NCBI RefSeq assembly: GCF_000403135.1 | Contig: NZ_AQPN01000049.1 | Coordinates: 20,419-84,418, forward strand | Source of the DNA: Arcticibacter svalbardensis MN12-7 | Lineage (GTDB): Bacteria > Bacteroidota > Bacteroidia > Sphingobacteriales > Sphingobacteriaceae | Direction of reading: 5' to 3' | DNA length: 64,000 nucleotides | Part shown: positions 37,261 through 47,133 of the stretch, in pieces | How positions within the stretch are numbered: position 1 is the stretch's first letter | Layout of the letters: every line of letters begins with the position of its first letter | Program-made: the position numbers and the translations under genes | The notes under the pieces: generated by a model | Told to the model about the DNA's origin: nothing | Database searches by the model: none | What the model saw: the letters and a program-made list of their open reading frames with translations, nothing else

Positions 37261-39486
37261 TTATTTCAATTTGAATGCGACAGCAGTACGAATATCAGTT
37301 GAAGATGCACCAACTAAAGCGTTAAAATCACCTGGTTCTGCAACCCAATCATGCTTTTTAGGATCGAAGAAACTCAAAGCAGTTTTATCAATGGTAAACT
37401 TAACAGTCTTTGTCTCGCCTGCTTTTAAACTAATCTTATCAAAAGCCTTCAATTCTTTTACCGGACGAGGTAAGGATGATTTCACGTCGTTGATATATAA
37501 TTGAGCGATTTCCTGTCCTTCTCTTTTACCGGTATTCTTGATGTTCACTGAAAAAGTTATTTTACCATCGGCGGTCAGATCTTTTTTATCTGCAGTGACC
37601 TTTCCATATTCAAAAGTGGTATAATTTAATCCGTGACCGAAGCTGAATAAAGGTTTAATCTTTTCTTTATCTGCCCAACGGTATCCAACAAAAATACTTT
37701 CATTGTATTTCTCTTCACCCTTTCCTGGATATACACCCAGTTTATGTGCTCCGTTGTCTGCCAGTTTTGCCGGAAAAGTAAAAGGCAATTTACCAGAAGG
37801 GTTCACATCGCCTACTAAGATGGCAGCCAAAGCATTTCCAGCTTCTGTTCCCAAATACCAACCCTGAACAATAGAAGGTACTTCATTCACCCAAGGCATG
37901 GCAACTGCATTCCCTGAAATCATTACGACTGCCAGATTCTTGTTTACTTTAGTCAGTTCAGTGATTAGTTGATCCTGGTTATAAGGTAAACTTAAAGATG
38001 CCCGGTCATTACCTTCACTATCCTGTTTATCATTTTTATTCAAGCCACCAATATAAATCACAAAATCTGCTCCTTTAGCCAAGGTTAAAGCTTCCTTCAT
38101 CAATTGATCAGCTGAACGGTTATCGGTGATACTATCTCCAGTGCTCAGTCCATCCTGTGCTTTAGGTTGCTCACCTACATAACCCCGCGCATAAACAACC
38201 TCAGCTTGAGTGCCGATACGTTTCTTTATACCATCCAAAGGAGAGATCTCATATTTAGCTTTTAGCGATGAACTTCCTCCACCAACAGTCATCAGCTTCA
38301 CTGCATTTTCACCTATAACAACTATTTTCTTTGTTTTAGCTAAATTGATAGGCAACGTGTTGTTTTTGTTCTTTAACAATACGATTCCCTCTTCTGCAAT
38401 CTTGCGACCGGCTAAAGCATGTTCCTCTGTTGCGAAAGATCCCCAGGGACGTTTGGTATTCATATTGGTACGGAAAACCAAACGGAGAATATTGCGGACT
38501 TTTTTATCTACTTCCTCTTCTTTCACTTCACCTGATTTCAACAATTTAAGAAAAGGATCGGCCAGATAATAGTTATCGTATGCATTGGAGGCACCCATAG
38601 TCAGACCATTGGTCCAGGAACCAAATTCCATGTCTAAGCCATGATAAATCGCTTGTTTAGTATCGTTTATTCCGCCCCAATCCGAGATAACCACTCCGTC
38701 AAAATGCCATTCGCCTCTTAAGATATCGTTCAATAGATACTGGTTTTGACCGGCCCATTGTCCTTTATATTTATTGTAAGCACCCATGATGGCCCAGGCT
38801 TTACCTTCCTGTACCGCAGCTTTAAAAGCAGGTAAGTAGATTTCGTAAAGAGCACGGTCATCTACATCCACATTCACGGTATGACGGTCAATTTCCTGGT
38901 TGTTTAAAGCATAATGTTTCACACAGGCAGCAACTCCATTCGATTGAACGCCCTGTATATAAGGCACAACCATTCTGGAAGAGAGCAGCGGATCTTCACC
39001 CATATATTCAAAATTTCGCCCGTTGAGTGGTGTACGGTAGATATTTACACCCGGACCAAGTAAAACATTCTTATTACGGTAACGGGCTTCCTCGCCAATT
39101 GCTTTGCCATAAAGAGAGGATAGATCTGTATTCCATGAGGCCGCCAGACAAGTTAAAGCCGGAAAGGCGATACATGAATCATTCGTCCAGCCTGCCTGAT
39201 CCCATTTGTCCCAGAATACTTCAGCACGAATACCATGAGGTCCATCTGTCATCCAGTTTTCAGGAATCCCTAAACGAGGCACTCCTGCTGAACTAAATTT
39301 AGATTGTGCATGGCACATCGCTACTTTTTCCTCCAGGGTCATCCTGGATAATGCATCTTCTATGCGTTGCTCAATTGTTGCCGTTTCATTTAAGTAAACA
39401 GGTAAAGTGTTCTGTGCTTCAGTCTTAGCACCTATACTGACCATTAACAAAAGAATTAAAATTGATTTTATTGGTTTTAACATCAT
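37261..39486 (-). CDS. bglX: Glycoside hydrolase family 3, beta-glucosidase (PUL 2)
   Basis: 741 residues from the first of two adjacent ATGs (39486); the frame is open 12 codons further but without a signal there. A signal peptide follows (SILILLLMVSIGAKTEA). The GH3 N-terminal domain contains the nucleophile Asp in GVVISDWGG and the GENFEYMGEDPLL-like segment NGRNFEYMGEDPLL. The C-terminal fibronectin III-like domain ends near KHDWVAEPGDFNALVGASS. It hydrolyses terminal beta-glucose, here probably in the periplasm. As the last gene of PUL 2 it would finish oligosaccharides released by the GH30 enzyme. Confidence 0.92.
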   Translation of the reverse strand: MMLKPIKSILILLLMVSIGAKTEAQNTLPVYLNETATIEQRIEDALSRMTLEEKVAMCHAQSKFSSAGVPRLGIPENWMTDGPHGIRAEVFWDKWDQAGWTNDSCIAFPALTCLAASWNTDLSSLYGKAIGEEARYRNKNVLLGPGVNIYRTPLNGRNFEYMGEDPLLSSRMVVPYIQGVQSNGVAACVKHYALNNQEIDRHTVNVDVDDRALYEIYLPAFKAAVQEGKAWAIMGAYNKYKGQWAGQNQYLLNDILRGEWHFDGVVISDWGGINDTKQAIYHGLDMEFGSWTNGLTMGASNAYDNYYLADPFLKLLKSGEVKEEEVDKKVRNILRLVFRTNMNTKRPWGSFATEEHALAGRKIAEEGIVLLKNKNNTLPINLAKTKKIVVIGENAVKLMTVGGGSSSLKAKYEISPLDGIKKRIGTQAEVVYARGYVGEQPKAQDGLSTGDSITDNRSADQLMKEALTLAKGADFVIYIGGLNKNDKQDSEGNDRASLSLPYNQDQLITELTKVNKNLAVVMISGNAVAMPWVNEVPSIVQGWYLGTEAGNALAAILVGDVNPSGKLPFTFPAKLADNGAHKLGVYPGKGEEKYNESIFVGYRWADKEKIKPLFSFGHGLNYTTFEYGKVTADKKDLTADGKITFSVNIKNTGKREGQEIAQLYINDVKSSLPRPVKELKAFDKISLKAGETKTVKFTIDKTALSFFDPKKHDWVAEPGDFNALVGASSTDIRTAVAFKLK

Positions 39487-39551
39487 GTATGCATCTATTT
39501 TATAGTTCTCATCTGAACTCACATTGAACTTAATTACCTGTTTACTATTGC

Positions 39552-40886
39552 TTATTTTTTAACAACGGTCATTACTGCTTTATCGTTTCCAGCGCTTAAG
39601 TCAACTGTTATGACATAAGTAGCCCCAGTTTCGAGAGTGGTTCCAGTAGGAATTCCTAAATTCCCTGAATCGCGGCCATTCGTACCATCACCTATAAAGA
39701 GGAGAGTACTCGTCGTAGTTAAACCTGTATTTTTAAATTCACCTCCCCATCCTTTTTGATAGAAGAACTTGAAGTTAATTACGTCAGCCTTTACAGTAGT
39801 ACCGGCCACTACGGTCATCTGATATTTCTTATTTCCTATTGGAGCCATACAAAGGGCCTTTTCAGTAGTCCAGCCAACTTGATTTGTAGCTACAGAAGGT
39901 TTCCCGATTCCTTCGCCAATAATCCACATCGCGCCAGTGCCATCATTCTGCAAAGTTGCCAGAGCCGTTCCGTTTAAGGCTTCAACAATGAAGTACTTCA
40001 TTGTAAAGTTTGCGGTTATACGGTAGTTCCCGGTAATAGGAAGGAAAGTCAATTTACCACTTGCATCTTTACTGAAGTAATCAGGATCGATCCACCAATT
40101 AGCCAAATCTTCGATACCATCAATGGTTACTTCCTGGCCTTTTGTCAGTGCTAAATCAGCCTTGAAATTATTATCATCAACCCGACTCAACACGTTACCG
40201 TTTACGGCATAAGCGATAATAAATGGAGCTGCCTGATAATTAAAGGTATTAAATACAATTGAATAAGTACCTGATGATGAATTAGAGAAAGGAATATTGG
40301 TCATTGAGCCGTTAATAACAGCATTATCTTCCCAACCAAATGTAATCTCATTTCCGTATGTCCCAACTGCAGGTGCCTTAATGTAACCTTTAACAGTGAA
40401 CGGGAATACTTGGGTAGCAGCGTAATTGTATAAACTTTTACGGTCCATTCTGTATTCATGATCTTCCGTAACTAAAGTCAGGTAAGGATAATCAGGTCTT
40501 GTTAATGGTAAATCGTATGATGTTTCGGTAATGGTTAAATGAATATTTTGCAGCACAAATTTCAATGTTGCTGTACCATTCGGAACATTCGCATAATAAG
40601 GAATGTAAATTTTGCTTGTATATTCACCATTTGTTTTAGTACGTATAACGGTCTCTGAAACCATTTCGTCGCTATAAAACAATTGAACTTTCACTGTAGA
40701 CAGTGGAACATCTGCATCAGATACATTGACCTTGAATTGCAAACTGTCGCCAAACAGGGCTCCCTGGGTATATTGAGTTGGAGAATCAACCACTGGATTG
40801 CCAGCAGATTGGGCTTCATCTTTCTTACAGGAGTTGAAAAAAATCGTCCCCGATACTACGAATAATATATATAGATATGTTTTCAT
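39552..40886 (-). CDS. Surface glycan-binding lipoprotein (SGBP / SusE-like) of PUL 2
   Basis: About 444 residues from the ATG at 40886 (MKTYLYILFVVSG). The open frame extends 8 codons further but the later start gives a standard lipoprotein signal with the lipid Cys in FFNSC, then KKDEA. Several beta-sandwich domains follow; the C-terminal part (ETGATYVITVDLSAGND) resembles SusE/SusF-type repeats, and no catalytic motif is seen. In the Bacteroides beta-1,6-glucan locus a DUF5125/DUF5121-type SGBP holds this position between GH30 and GH3. I infer glycan binding at the surface. Confidence 0.78.
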   Translation of the reverse strand: MKTYLYILFVVSGTIFFNSCKKDEAQSAGNPVVDSPTQYTQGALFGDSLQFKVNVSDADVPLSTVKVQLFYSDEMVSETVIRTKTNGEYTSKIYIPYYANVPNGTATLKFVLQNIHLTITETSYDLPLTRPDYPYLTLVTEDHEYRMDRKSLYNYAATQVFPFTVKGYIKAPAVGTYGNEITFGWEDNAVINGSMTNIPFSNSSSGTYSIVFNTFNYQAAPFIIAYAVNGNVLSRVDDNNFKADLALTKGQEVTIDGIEDLANWWIDPDYFSKDASGKLTFLPITGNYRITANFTMKYFIVEALNGTALATLQNDGTGAMWIIGEGIGKPSVATNQVGWTTEKALCMAPIGNKKYQMTVVAGTTVKADVINFKFFYQKGWGGEFKNTGLTTTSTLLFIGDGTNGRDSGNLGIPTGTTLETGATYVITVDLSAGNDKAVMTVVKK

Positions 40887-40903
40887 ATTAATATTCTTTT
40901 TTA

Positions 40904-42403
40904 TTACCAACGATAGGAAACAATTGATTTTGATGGTACACTATAACTGAAGTGTTTTACTCCGTCACTTAAGGTGATATTCTTTACATCAGTGGTGTTA
41001 TTAAGCAGGACAAATGCATAGGTTCCGTCTGTATTCTTGAAAGCAGAATAAGTAACACCAGTTGCCGAATATCCACTCGCACCAATTCGCACCGCTCCAG
41101 GTTTTACAACCGCTGAAAGATGACCGATAATGTAATAGTGCGAATTTTTAGTGATCGTTTTGTAGTCAGATTTATTGATATCTACAGCACCATAACAAGT
41201 CTGACATCCGCCCTCACGATTTGGACCACGCTCCGTATCAAGCATCAAGTTCCATACGATCACAGCCTTGCTCCAATTGTTTATCGTACCCAAACCTACA
41301 TCTTGCATATCATCCATCAGGCGGGTAGACAAGTTCTGACCATCATTCCATGTTCCAATAGAAGTTTCCGTAAAAATCAGATCTTTATCAGGACGTTGAT
41401 TATGGATGTCTAACAGTTCTGCTTTGTCGCCTCCATAGTTATGGTAGGCAGCACCTGCCACATAAGCGGCAGCTGCTGCATCCTTGTATATGTTTACAGG
41501 ATAGTCGTTTTGAGAGGCGACTTTATCGTAATCATAATTATGATCGAACAGATAGATTTTAGTAGCCAAACCGGCTGCTTTTAACTTAGGTCCTAAAGCA
41601 GTTTTAATAAAAGCCAGCTGTTCTTCCCAACCCATGTATAAGGATGCAGAATTACCCCGGTTCAATGGTTCATTCTGTGGAGTGACGGCATTTATTGTGA
41701 CTCCTTTTGCAGCCATTGCCTGAATCCATTTTACAAAATAGGTACCGTAATCCGAATAATATATAGGATTAAGCTGTCCACTTGTCCATGAATTGAAGGG
41801 TTGTAAATCAGTTAGATTATTCACCTTCATCCAACGGGGACTAGTCCATGGAGCTGCTATGATCTTAATATTCGGATTGATTGCCAGGATTTCCTTTAAA
41901 ATGGGGATGATATAGTTATTCTCCTCATTTTGCAATCCAAAGTTTTCTATCCCTGGAGTATCCCAACAAGTGTACTCACTTAAAGAGAAGTCAGAGCAAC
42001 CAATTGCAATACGGATATAGCTTTGTCCCATGCCTTCAGTTTCAGAGAAAGTTTCCTTTAAGAATTTGGTCCTGTCAGCCTGTGCCATCTTTAGCAAGTT
42101 ATAACAAGTAGAACCTGTTATAGCGGCACCGAAACCATCCATAGTTTGATAAGTCGTGGTTGGATCTAAAGTGATCGTGGTTGGCGACATATTAGAGGTC
42201 TTACTAAAATCAACAAACTTTTTAGCAAAATCAGACGAACGGTTATTGGTTGTAACATAAATGGTCACATCTCCTGTAGTCGCAACCGGATCGGGAGTTA
42301 TTGGTTCTGTTGTACTTTTATCCGTACCGCAAGCCGTTAATATGGAGCTTAAAAGGCAAATAGCCAGTATTGCGCTTTTTAAATTTTCGGTATACTTCTT
42401 CAT
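40904..42403 (-). CDS. Glycoside hydrolase family 30, endo-beta-1,6-glucanase-like (PUL 2)
   Basis: A 499-residue lipoprotein (lipid Cys at residue 25 in ILTAC). The GH30 (beta/alpha)8 barrel shows acid/base E245 in TPQNEPLNRG and nucleophile E346 in IFTETSIGTW. The start of the catalytic domain (QTMDGFGAAITGS) and the C-terminal side beta-domain are also typical. GH30 endo-glucanases of the GH30_3 group cut beta-1,6-glucan. The location between SusD and the SGBP on the outer surface fits the known Bacteroides locus for this substrate. Glucocerebrosidase-type relatives are the alternative. Confidence 0.9.
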   Translation of the reverse strand: MKKYTENLKSAILAICLLSSILTACGTDKSTTEPITPDPVATTGDVTIYVTTNNRSSDFAKKFVDFSKTSNMSPTTITLDPTTTYQTMDGFGAAITGSTCYNLLKMAQADRTKFLKETFSETEGMGQSYIRIAIGCSDFSLSEYTCWDTPGIENFGLQNEENNYIIPILKEILAINPNIKIIAAPWTSPRWMKVNNLTDLQPFNSWTSGQLNPIYYSDYGTYFVKWIQAMAAKGVTINAVTPQNEPLNRGNSASLYMGWEEQLAFIKTALGPKLKAAGLATKIYLFDHNYDYDKVASQNDYPVNIYKDAAAAAYVAGAAYHNYGGDKAELLDIHNQRPDKDLIFTETSIGTWNDGQNLSTRLMDDMQDVGLGTINNWSKAVIVWNLMLDTERGPNREGGCQTCYGAVDINKSDYKTITKNSHYYIIGHLSAVVKPGAVRIGASGYSATGVTYSAFKNTDGTYAFVLLNNTTDVKNITLSDGVKHFSYSVPSKSIVSYRW

Positions 42404-42413
42404 ATTGATTATA

Positions 42414-43934
42414 TTAATAGCCAGGGTTTTGAACCAGATTAGGATTTTGGTCCATTACAGCCTGAGGTATAGGTAAAAGGTAAGAGTCTGTATTAAATTT
42501 GTATACGAGTGTTTTTCTTCCTGAATCCTTAGCAAAGACAGCGTTCATCACGGTCTCTACTTTATCTAAGCGAACTAAGTCGAACCAACGCTGACCTTCA
42601 AAAGCCAATTCTAAACGACGTTCCTTTAAAAGTGCGTCTAACATGGCATCCTTATTACCTCGAACAGATGTAGGTAGTTTTGCTAAACCTACACGTAAAC
42701 GAATCCGGTCAATGATGTCGGCTGCTGCAGATAAATTTGGGCTAGTACCCATAATGAGTGCTTCAGCTTTAAGCAGAAGAACATCAGCATATCTGAATTT
42801 GATGATACTGTTGTATGCCGACCTTGTTTTGTACATGAAAGGGTAATTGATGGCAGGATAATAATTGCTCCAGGTAGTTTGATAGTACACAATCGATTCG
42901 GAATAGCGGGTTTGATCACCTTCATCCTGAAATGCTTTAATCAGATTGCGTGAAGGAGTGATCCACTTAGCCCAGGTAAAGCTATTGCCGTAATTGCTTA
43001 AATCCCGTCCTAACATCCAGGTAACCCAGTTTCCTCCACCTGTGAAGAATTGCGCTTCGAGTATAGACTCCTTGGTATTTCTAACTTTAGCATCAGTCTT
43101 TGTTGCGTTCATGCCAAACAGATCACTATAATCAGTTACCAAATCAAAGCCATCTGCTGTAATTGCATCACAGTATTGGATCACTTTGGAATAGTCTCTG
43201 AGCGTTTTTTCAGCGTATATTTTAGCTAATAATGTGCGGGCAACTGATTTAGTAAACAGCGTTTTATTGGTCGCGTTATTGTTTGGAGCAGAAACTAAAG
43301 CTTCGAGCAAATCTTTTTCAATCTGGCGGTAAGCTTCTTCCTGTGTATTTTGTGCAGGAAAGTAATCACCATAGACATCTCCTATGGTTTCCGAAGTGAT
43401 ATCTCCTGCTTCTTTTGTAATCACAGGAATTGATCCCCAAAGACGAACCATATCAAAAAGAACCATTGCTCTGAAGATTTTACCCTGCGCTTTGATCTCT
43501 TCCCTTTGAGTATTGGTAAATGAGTTGTCTACTACAGAGTCTACATTATTAATTAATCTGTTCGCACGGGCAACATCTTCCATATACCTGTTCCAGTCTC
43601 TGTTCATAACCGTGTTCGAGCCTTCAATTGAGTTGTTTTCGAAAGGTACTACCTCAGCTCCTGTAGTTCCCGCATACGCATTATCTGAGTGCGCTTCAGC
43701 TACCAATAGAAGATCGAGATACCAGTGTTCCTGGCGGTCTCTCATTTGATTATAAAGTGTCGTTAAATGGCTCAGTACAGCAGCCTTATCTTTGAATACA
43801 ACATTAACCCCAGCCGAGTCAACACCTTCTGTTACATCTGAATAGGTATCCAGCGGATCTTTTACCAATGAGCAAGATGCAACGATGAATAAGACGCCAC
43901 AGATTAAGCCTTGAAATATATATTTAAGTTTCAT
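42414..43934 (-). CDS. SusD/RagB-family glycan-binding lipoprotein (PUL 2)
   Basis: A 506-residue outer-membrane lipoprotein (lipid Cys in FIVASC). The SusD fold is shown by LYNQMRDRQEHWYLDLLLVAE in the first helix region, KGKIFRAMVLFDMVRLWGSIP-like text (AQGKIFRAMVLFDMVRLWGS) and the C-terminal RRLELAFEGQRWFDLVRLD. It covers the SusC channel at 43947 and captures glycan at the cell surface. It follows the SusC stop by 12 bases and precedes GH30 by 10 bases. Confidence 0.95.
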   Translation of the reverse strand: MKLKYIFQGLICGVLFIVASCSLVKDPLDTYSDVTEGVDSAGVNVVFKDKAAVLSHLTTLYNQMRDRQEHWYLDLLLVAEAHSDNAYAGTTGAEVVPFENNSIEGSNTVMNRDWNRYMEDVARANRLINNVDSVVDNSFTNTQREEIKAQGKIFRAMVLFDMVRLWGSIPVITKEAGDITSETIGDVYGDYFPAQNTQEEAYRQIEKDLLEALVSAPNNNATNKTLFTKSVARTLLAKIYAEKTLRDYSKVIQYCDAITADGFDLVTDYSDLFGMNATKTDAKVRNTKESILEAQFFTGGGNWVTWMLGRDLSNYGNSFTWAKWITPSRNLIKAFQDEGDQTRYSESIVYYQTTWSNYYPAINYPFMYKTRSAYNSIIKFRYADVLLLKAEALIMGTSPNLSAAADIIDRIRLRVGLAKLPTSVRGNKDAMLDALLKERRLELAFEGQRWFDLVRLDKVETVMNAVFAKDSGRKTLVYKFNTDSYLLPIPQAVMDQNPNLVQNPGY

Positions 43935-43946
43935 ATGGTTTAAATT

Positions 43947-46922
43947 TTAAAATTCAACATTAATACCAAGCACAAACGATTTGCTCTGTGGATAAGTTCC
44001 CCAGTCTATTCCTTGTACTGCACCACTATTTCCATACTGATTAACTTCAGGATCCATCCCTGAGTAATTAGTCCAGGTTAAAAGATTACTTGCCGAAAGG
44101 TAAGGCTGCAAACGGCTAATCTTAAGTTTCCTCAATGCCTCTCCTTTTATATTGTAGGACAGAGAAACGTTTTTGACACGTAAGTAACTACCATCTTCAA
44201 TAAAATAAGTTGAATTTTTCAAATCAAAAAGAGCTTTCGGTACATCAGTGATTTGACCTGGAACTCTCCATCTATTAAGCACTCTTGTGGATTGATTTTT
44301 ACCGTCATACATTCCTTCTGTCTCCATTCTTGAAGCATTGTAGATATCATTGCCATAAGAACCCTGTAGAAAAACACTCAGATTAAAATTCTTATAGGAA
44401 AATGAATTGGTTAAGCCAAAAATGAAATCAGGATTAGGATTTCCAATATAGGTTCTGTCTGATACAGAAGTCTTATTATCCCCATTTAAATCCCTGTATA
44501 TCAATTCTCCTGTCTCAGGATCTACACCATCACTGATAAAACCGTAGAATCCACCCAAAGCACGTCCAGGTTCATTACGTACAACCGTTTGGCCCACTAC
44601 CTCATTAGTTGTCGCTGCATTATATATTTTTTGCAATTCCAGGCTTACAAGCTTGTTTTTGTTAAAGGAAATATTAAAATCGGTATTCCATGAGAATGCC
44701 CCTTTCATATTTAGGGTATTTACGAGTACCTCAAAACCCTTATTGACCATTTCACCTTCGTTTCGAATGATTGTGTTTGATACAGCGGCACCTGCAGGTA
44801 TGGAAACATTCATCAACATGTTGGTTGTTCTCTTGTTGTAATAATCAAGATTTACGGTCAAGCGATTTTTAAATGCAGTGAAATCAAGACCTATATTAGA
44901 TTGAGTGGTCGTTTCCCAGGTCAGATCCTTTGTACGTAAATTTGCTGGCGAAATGGTAGGAACTGCTTGTTCCTGCCCTACTACAGCCCAATTTACACGT
45001 CCAATATTATAAAGTTGTAAATAAGCATAGTCACCAAGACCTGACTGATTCCCTGTCTGTCCCCAACCTCCTCGCAGTTTTAAATCATCAAGCCAATCCA
45101 TTCCGTCCATGAAATCTTCTGAAGACATGCGCCATGCAGCGGACACTGAAGGGAAATAACCCCAGCGATGATCGGGATGTAGTTTTGAAGATCCATCTTT
45201 ACGCATATTTACAGTCAATAAATACTTGCTGTCAAAATTATAGGCAATACGACCAAAGTAGGACATAATAGCCCATTCTGATGCTCCGGATCCAGTATTG
45301 TCCCATGCAATCTTATTTGCGGCATTCAGGGTTTGGATCAGGTCATTACGGTAATTTGAACCATTTATATAATTATTTTCATACAAAGATTCGGTTGATG
45401 ATGAACCTGCCATTGCTTCAATGCCATGTTTGTTGAAGCTCTTCGTATACGTCAGCACGTTATCAAATGTTAATACCGTATTCATATTACGGGTGTCAGA
45501 AGCCGTTCCAAATTGATTACGGCCCCAACCTGTGGATATTGGATCAAGGAAAGTAGTGTTCAACCCGTTTCTCCTATCCATTGTTAAGGATGATTTGAAA
45601 GTAAGCTCAGGCATAAAAGTGATCAATGCATTTCCTGATGCAATTAATCTATTTTCTCTGGCTTTATTGTTTGCGGACCGGGCCAAGTTCTCAAGCGGGC
45701 TCGTAACGTTTACTCCATAGAAATTATCATAATACTGAGTAGGAATGTCAGGATTCCATATTGGTGCAAAAGTAGGTGTATTAATAACAGAAAGTATCAC
45801 TCCTCCGCGATTAGCACCAGTACCTGTGGAGACACCGTTACTTATATTATCAGCGTAATTCACATTCGCAGCAACAGTCAACCATTTACGTACCTTATTA
45901 TCAATATTTGCACGAAAATTATACCGTTTGAAAAACGAAGAATTCAAAACTCCGTTTTCACCCAGGTAACCAGCTGAAAGATAGTATTTCAGTTTTTCGG
46001 TACCATCTGATATCGATAACTGATAGTTCTGCAGTTCCCCTGTTGTATAGGTTTCATCAAACCAATTTGTTTGATCTGTCAGGCCATCCGGCAAAACAAC
46101 AGCACCTATCTCGCTTTGCAAATCCCGGTATTGAGCTACGTTAAGTGATTGGATTTCGTTCGTTACTTTGTTTTGAGTGTACTGCGCATTCAAGGAAATT
46201 TTAGCTCCATCTGTTGTTCCTGACTTAGTGGTAATAAGAATGACACCATTGGCAGCACGGGAACCATAGATTGCCGCAGAGGAGGCATCTTTCAGAATTT
46301 GCATGCTCGCAATATCAGTAGGCGACAAGAAATTGATATTATCGACAGGTACCCCATCTACTACATAAAGTGGATCATTACTTCCATTAAAAGAAGTTGT
46401 ACCGCGGATCCGGATGGACATTTCAGCTCCGGGAGTACCATTTGGTTGAATGACCGAAACACCGGCCGCTCTTCCCTGTATGGCCTGAGCGGCTGATACA
46501 ATAGGACGTTGGTCCAGGTCTTTGGTAGACACACTGGATATGGCCGTCGTAACATCCTTACGTTTCACTGAACCGTAACCGATAACAACAACATCTTCCA
46601 ATACATTACTAGAAACTCTCAGTTTGATATCCAATTTGCCGGAGGTAACTGGTATTTCTTTTACCTCATATCCGATATAGGAAACCACTAATACGGTGCC
46701 TACAGGAACATCTGAGAGGATATACCGTCCGTTAACGTCTGTTGATATTCCATTTTTTGTTCCTTTCTTAGTGACTGAAACACCAATAAGAGTTTCCCCG
46801 GTATTAGCATCAGTCACCGTACCTTCAACCCTTAAATTGTTTTGGCCAAAGACAGGAAGTGACAACACACACCCAAAAACAATAAAAAGATAGAAAAGTC
46901 TTTTTGTAAATAAAAGCATCAT
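43947..46922 (-). CDS. SusC/RagA TonB-dependent transporter (PUL 2)
   Basis: A 991-residue outer-membrane transporter. In order: signal peptide (FYLFIVFGCVLSLPVFG), carboxypeptidase-like domain (VEGTVTDANTGETLIGVSV), TonB-box region EDVVVIGYGS, plug domain (LYVVDGVPVDNINFLSPTD, YGSRAANGVILITTK), and a beta-barrel of about 750 residues ending LGINVEF. Unlike the PUL 1 transporter it lacks an STN domain, so signalling here goes through the SusR-like regulator. Two adjacent ATG codons are possible starts. It imports glycan fragments released by GH30. Confidence 0.95.
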   Translation of the reverse strand: MMLLFTKRLFYLFIVFGCVLSLPVFGQNNLRVEGTVTDANTGETLIGVSVTKKGTKNGISTDVNGRYILSDVPVGTVLVVSYIGYEVKEIPVTSGKLDIKLRVSSNVLEDVVVIGYGSVKRKDVTTAISSVSTKDLDQRPIVSAAQAIQGRAAGVSVIQPNGTPGAEMSIRIRGTTSFNGSNDPLYVVDGVPVDNINFLSPTDIASMQILKDASSAAIYGSRAANGVILITTKSGTTDGAKISLNAQYTQNKVTNEIQSLNVAQYRDLQSEIGAVVLPDGLTDQTNWFDETYTTGELQNYQLSISDGTEKLKYYLSAGYLGENGVLNSSFFKRYNFRANIDNKVRKWLTVAANVNYADNISNGVSTGTGANRGGVILSVINTPTFAPIWNPDIPTQYYDNFYGVNVTSPLENLARSANNKARENRLIASGNALITFMPELTFKSSLTMDRRNGLNTTFLDPISTGWGRNQFGTASDTRNMNTVLTFDNVLTYTKSFNKHGIEAMAGSSSTESLYENNYINGSNYRNDLIQTLNAANKIAWDNTGSGASEWAIMSYFGRIAYNFDSKYLLTVNMRKDGSSKLHPDHRWGYFPSVSAAWRMSSEDFMDGMDWLDDLKLRGGWGQTGNQSGLGDYAYLQLYNIGRVNWAVVGQEQAVPTISPANLRTKDLTWETTTQSNIGLDFTAFKNRLTVNLDYYNKRTTNMLMNVSIPAGAAVSNTIIRNEGEMVNKGFEVLVNTLNMKGAFSWNTDFNISFNKNKLVSLELQKIYNAATTNEVVGQTVVRNEPGRALGGFYGFISDGVDPETGELIYRDLNGDNKTSVSDRTYIGNPNPDFIFGLTNSFSYKNFNLSVFLQGSYGNDIYNASRMETEGMYDGKNQSTRVLNRWRVPGQITDVPKALFDLKNSTYFIEDGSYLRVKNVSLSYNIKGEALRKLKISRLQPYLSASNLLTWTNYSGMDPEVNQYGNSGAVQGIDWGTYPQSKSFVLGINVEF

Positions 46923-46998
46923 AGATTCATGATTTAATGGTTAATTAACTGGTTGATAATATTGGTTTACAAAAGCGTTAGTATTTCCTTTTGTCTCT

Positions 46999-47006
46999 CA
47001 AATGTA
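46999..47006 (-). promoter_or_regulatory. -7 promoter box (TAnnTTTG) of the PUL 2 susC operon
   Basis: The minus strand reads TACATTTG, matching TAnnTTTG, 76 bases before the susC start. A -33 TTG at ideal spacing is not clear, consistent with a promoter needing an activator. Confidence 0.5.
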
Positions 47007-47054
47007 GATACATAAAAGCTCCAATATTTTCATTGCAATAAATAAGTACCTAAA

Positions 47055-47096
47055 AAAAAAGGCTAACTACTTATTTATAAGCAGTTAGCCTTTTTT
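47055..47096. terminator. Terminator after the SusR-like regulator gene
   Basis: AAGGCTAACTACTTAT pairs with its inverse ATAAGCAGTTAGCCTT with one mismatch, flanked by A-run and T-run. It lies between the regulator stop (47134) and the susC promoter, so it insulates the regulator transcript from the operon. Confidence 0.82.
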
Positions 47097-47133
47097 GTAT
47101 AATGAAAAAAGTACTTGTTTTAGAAGATATTTC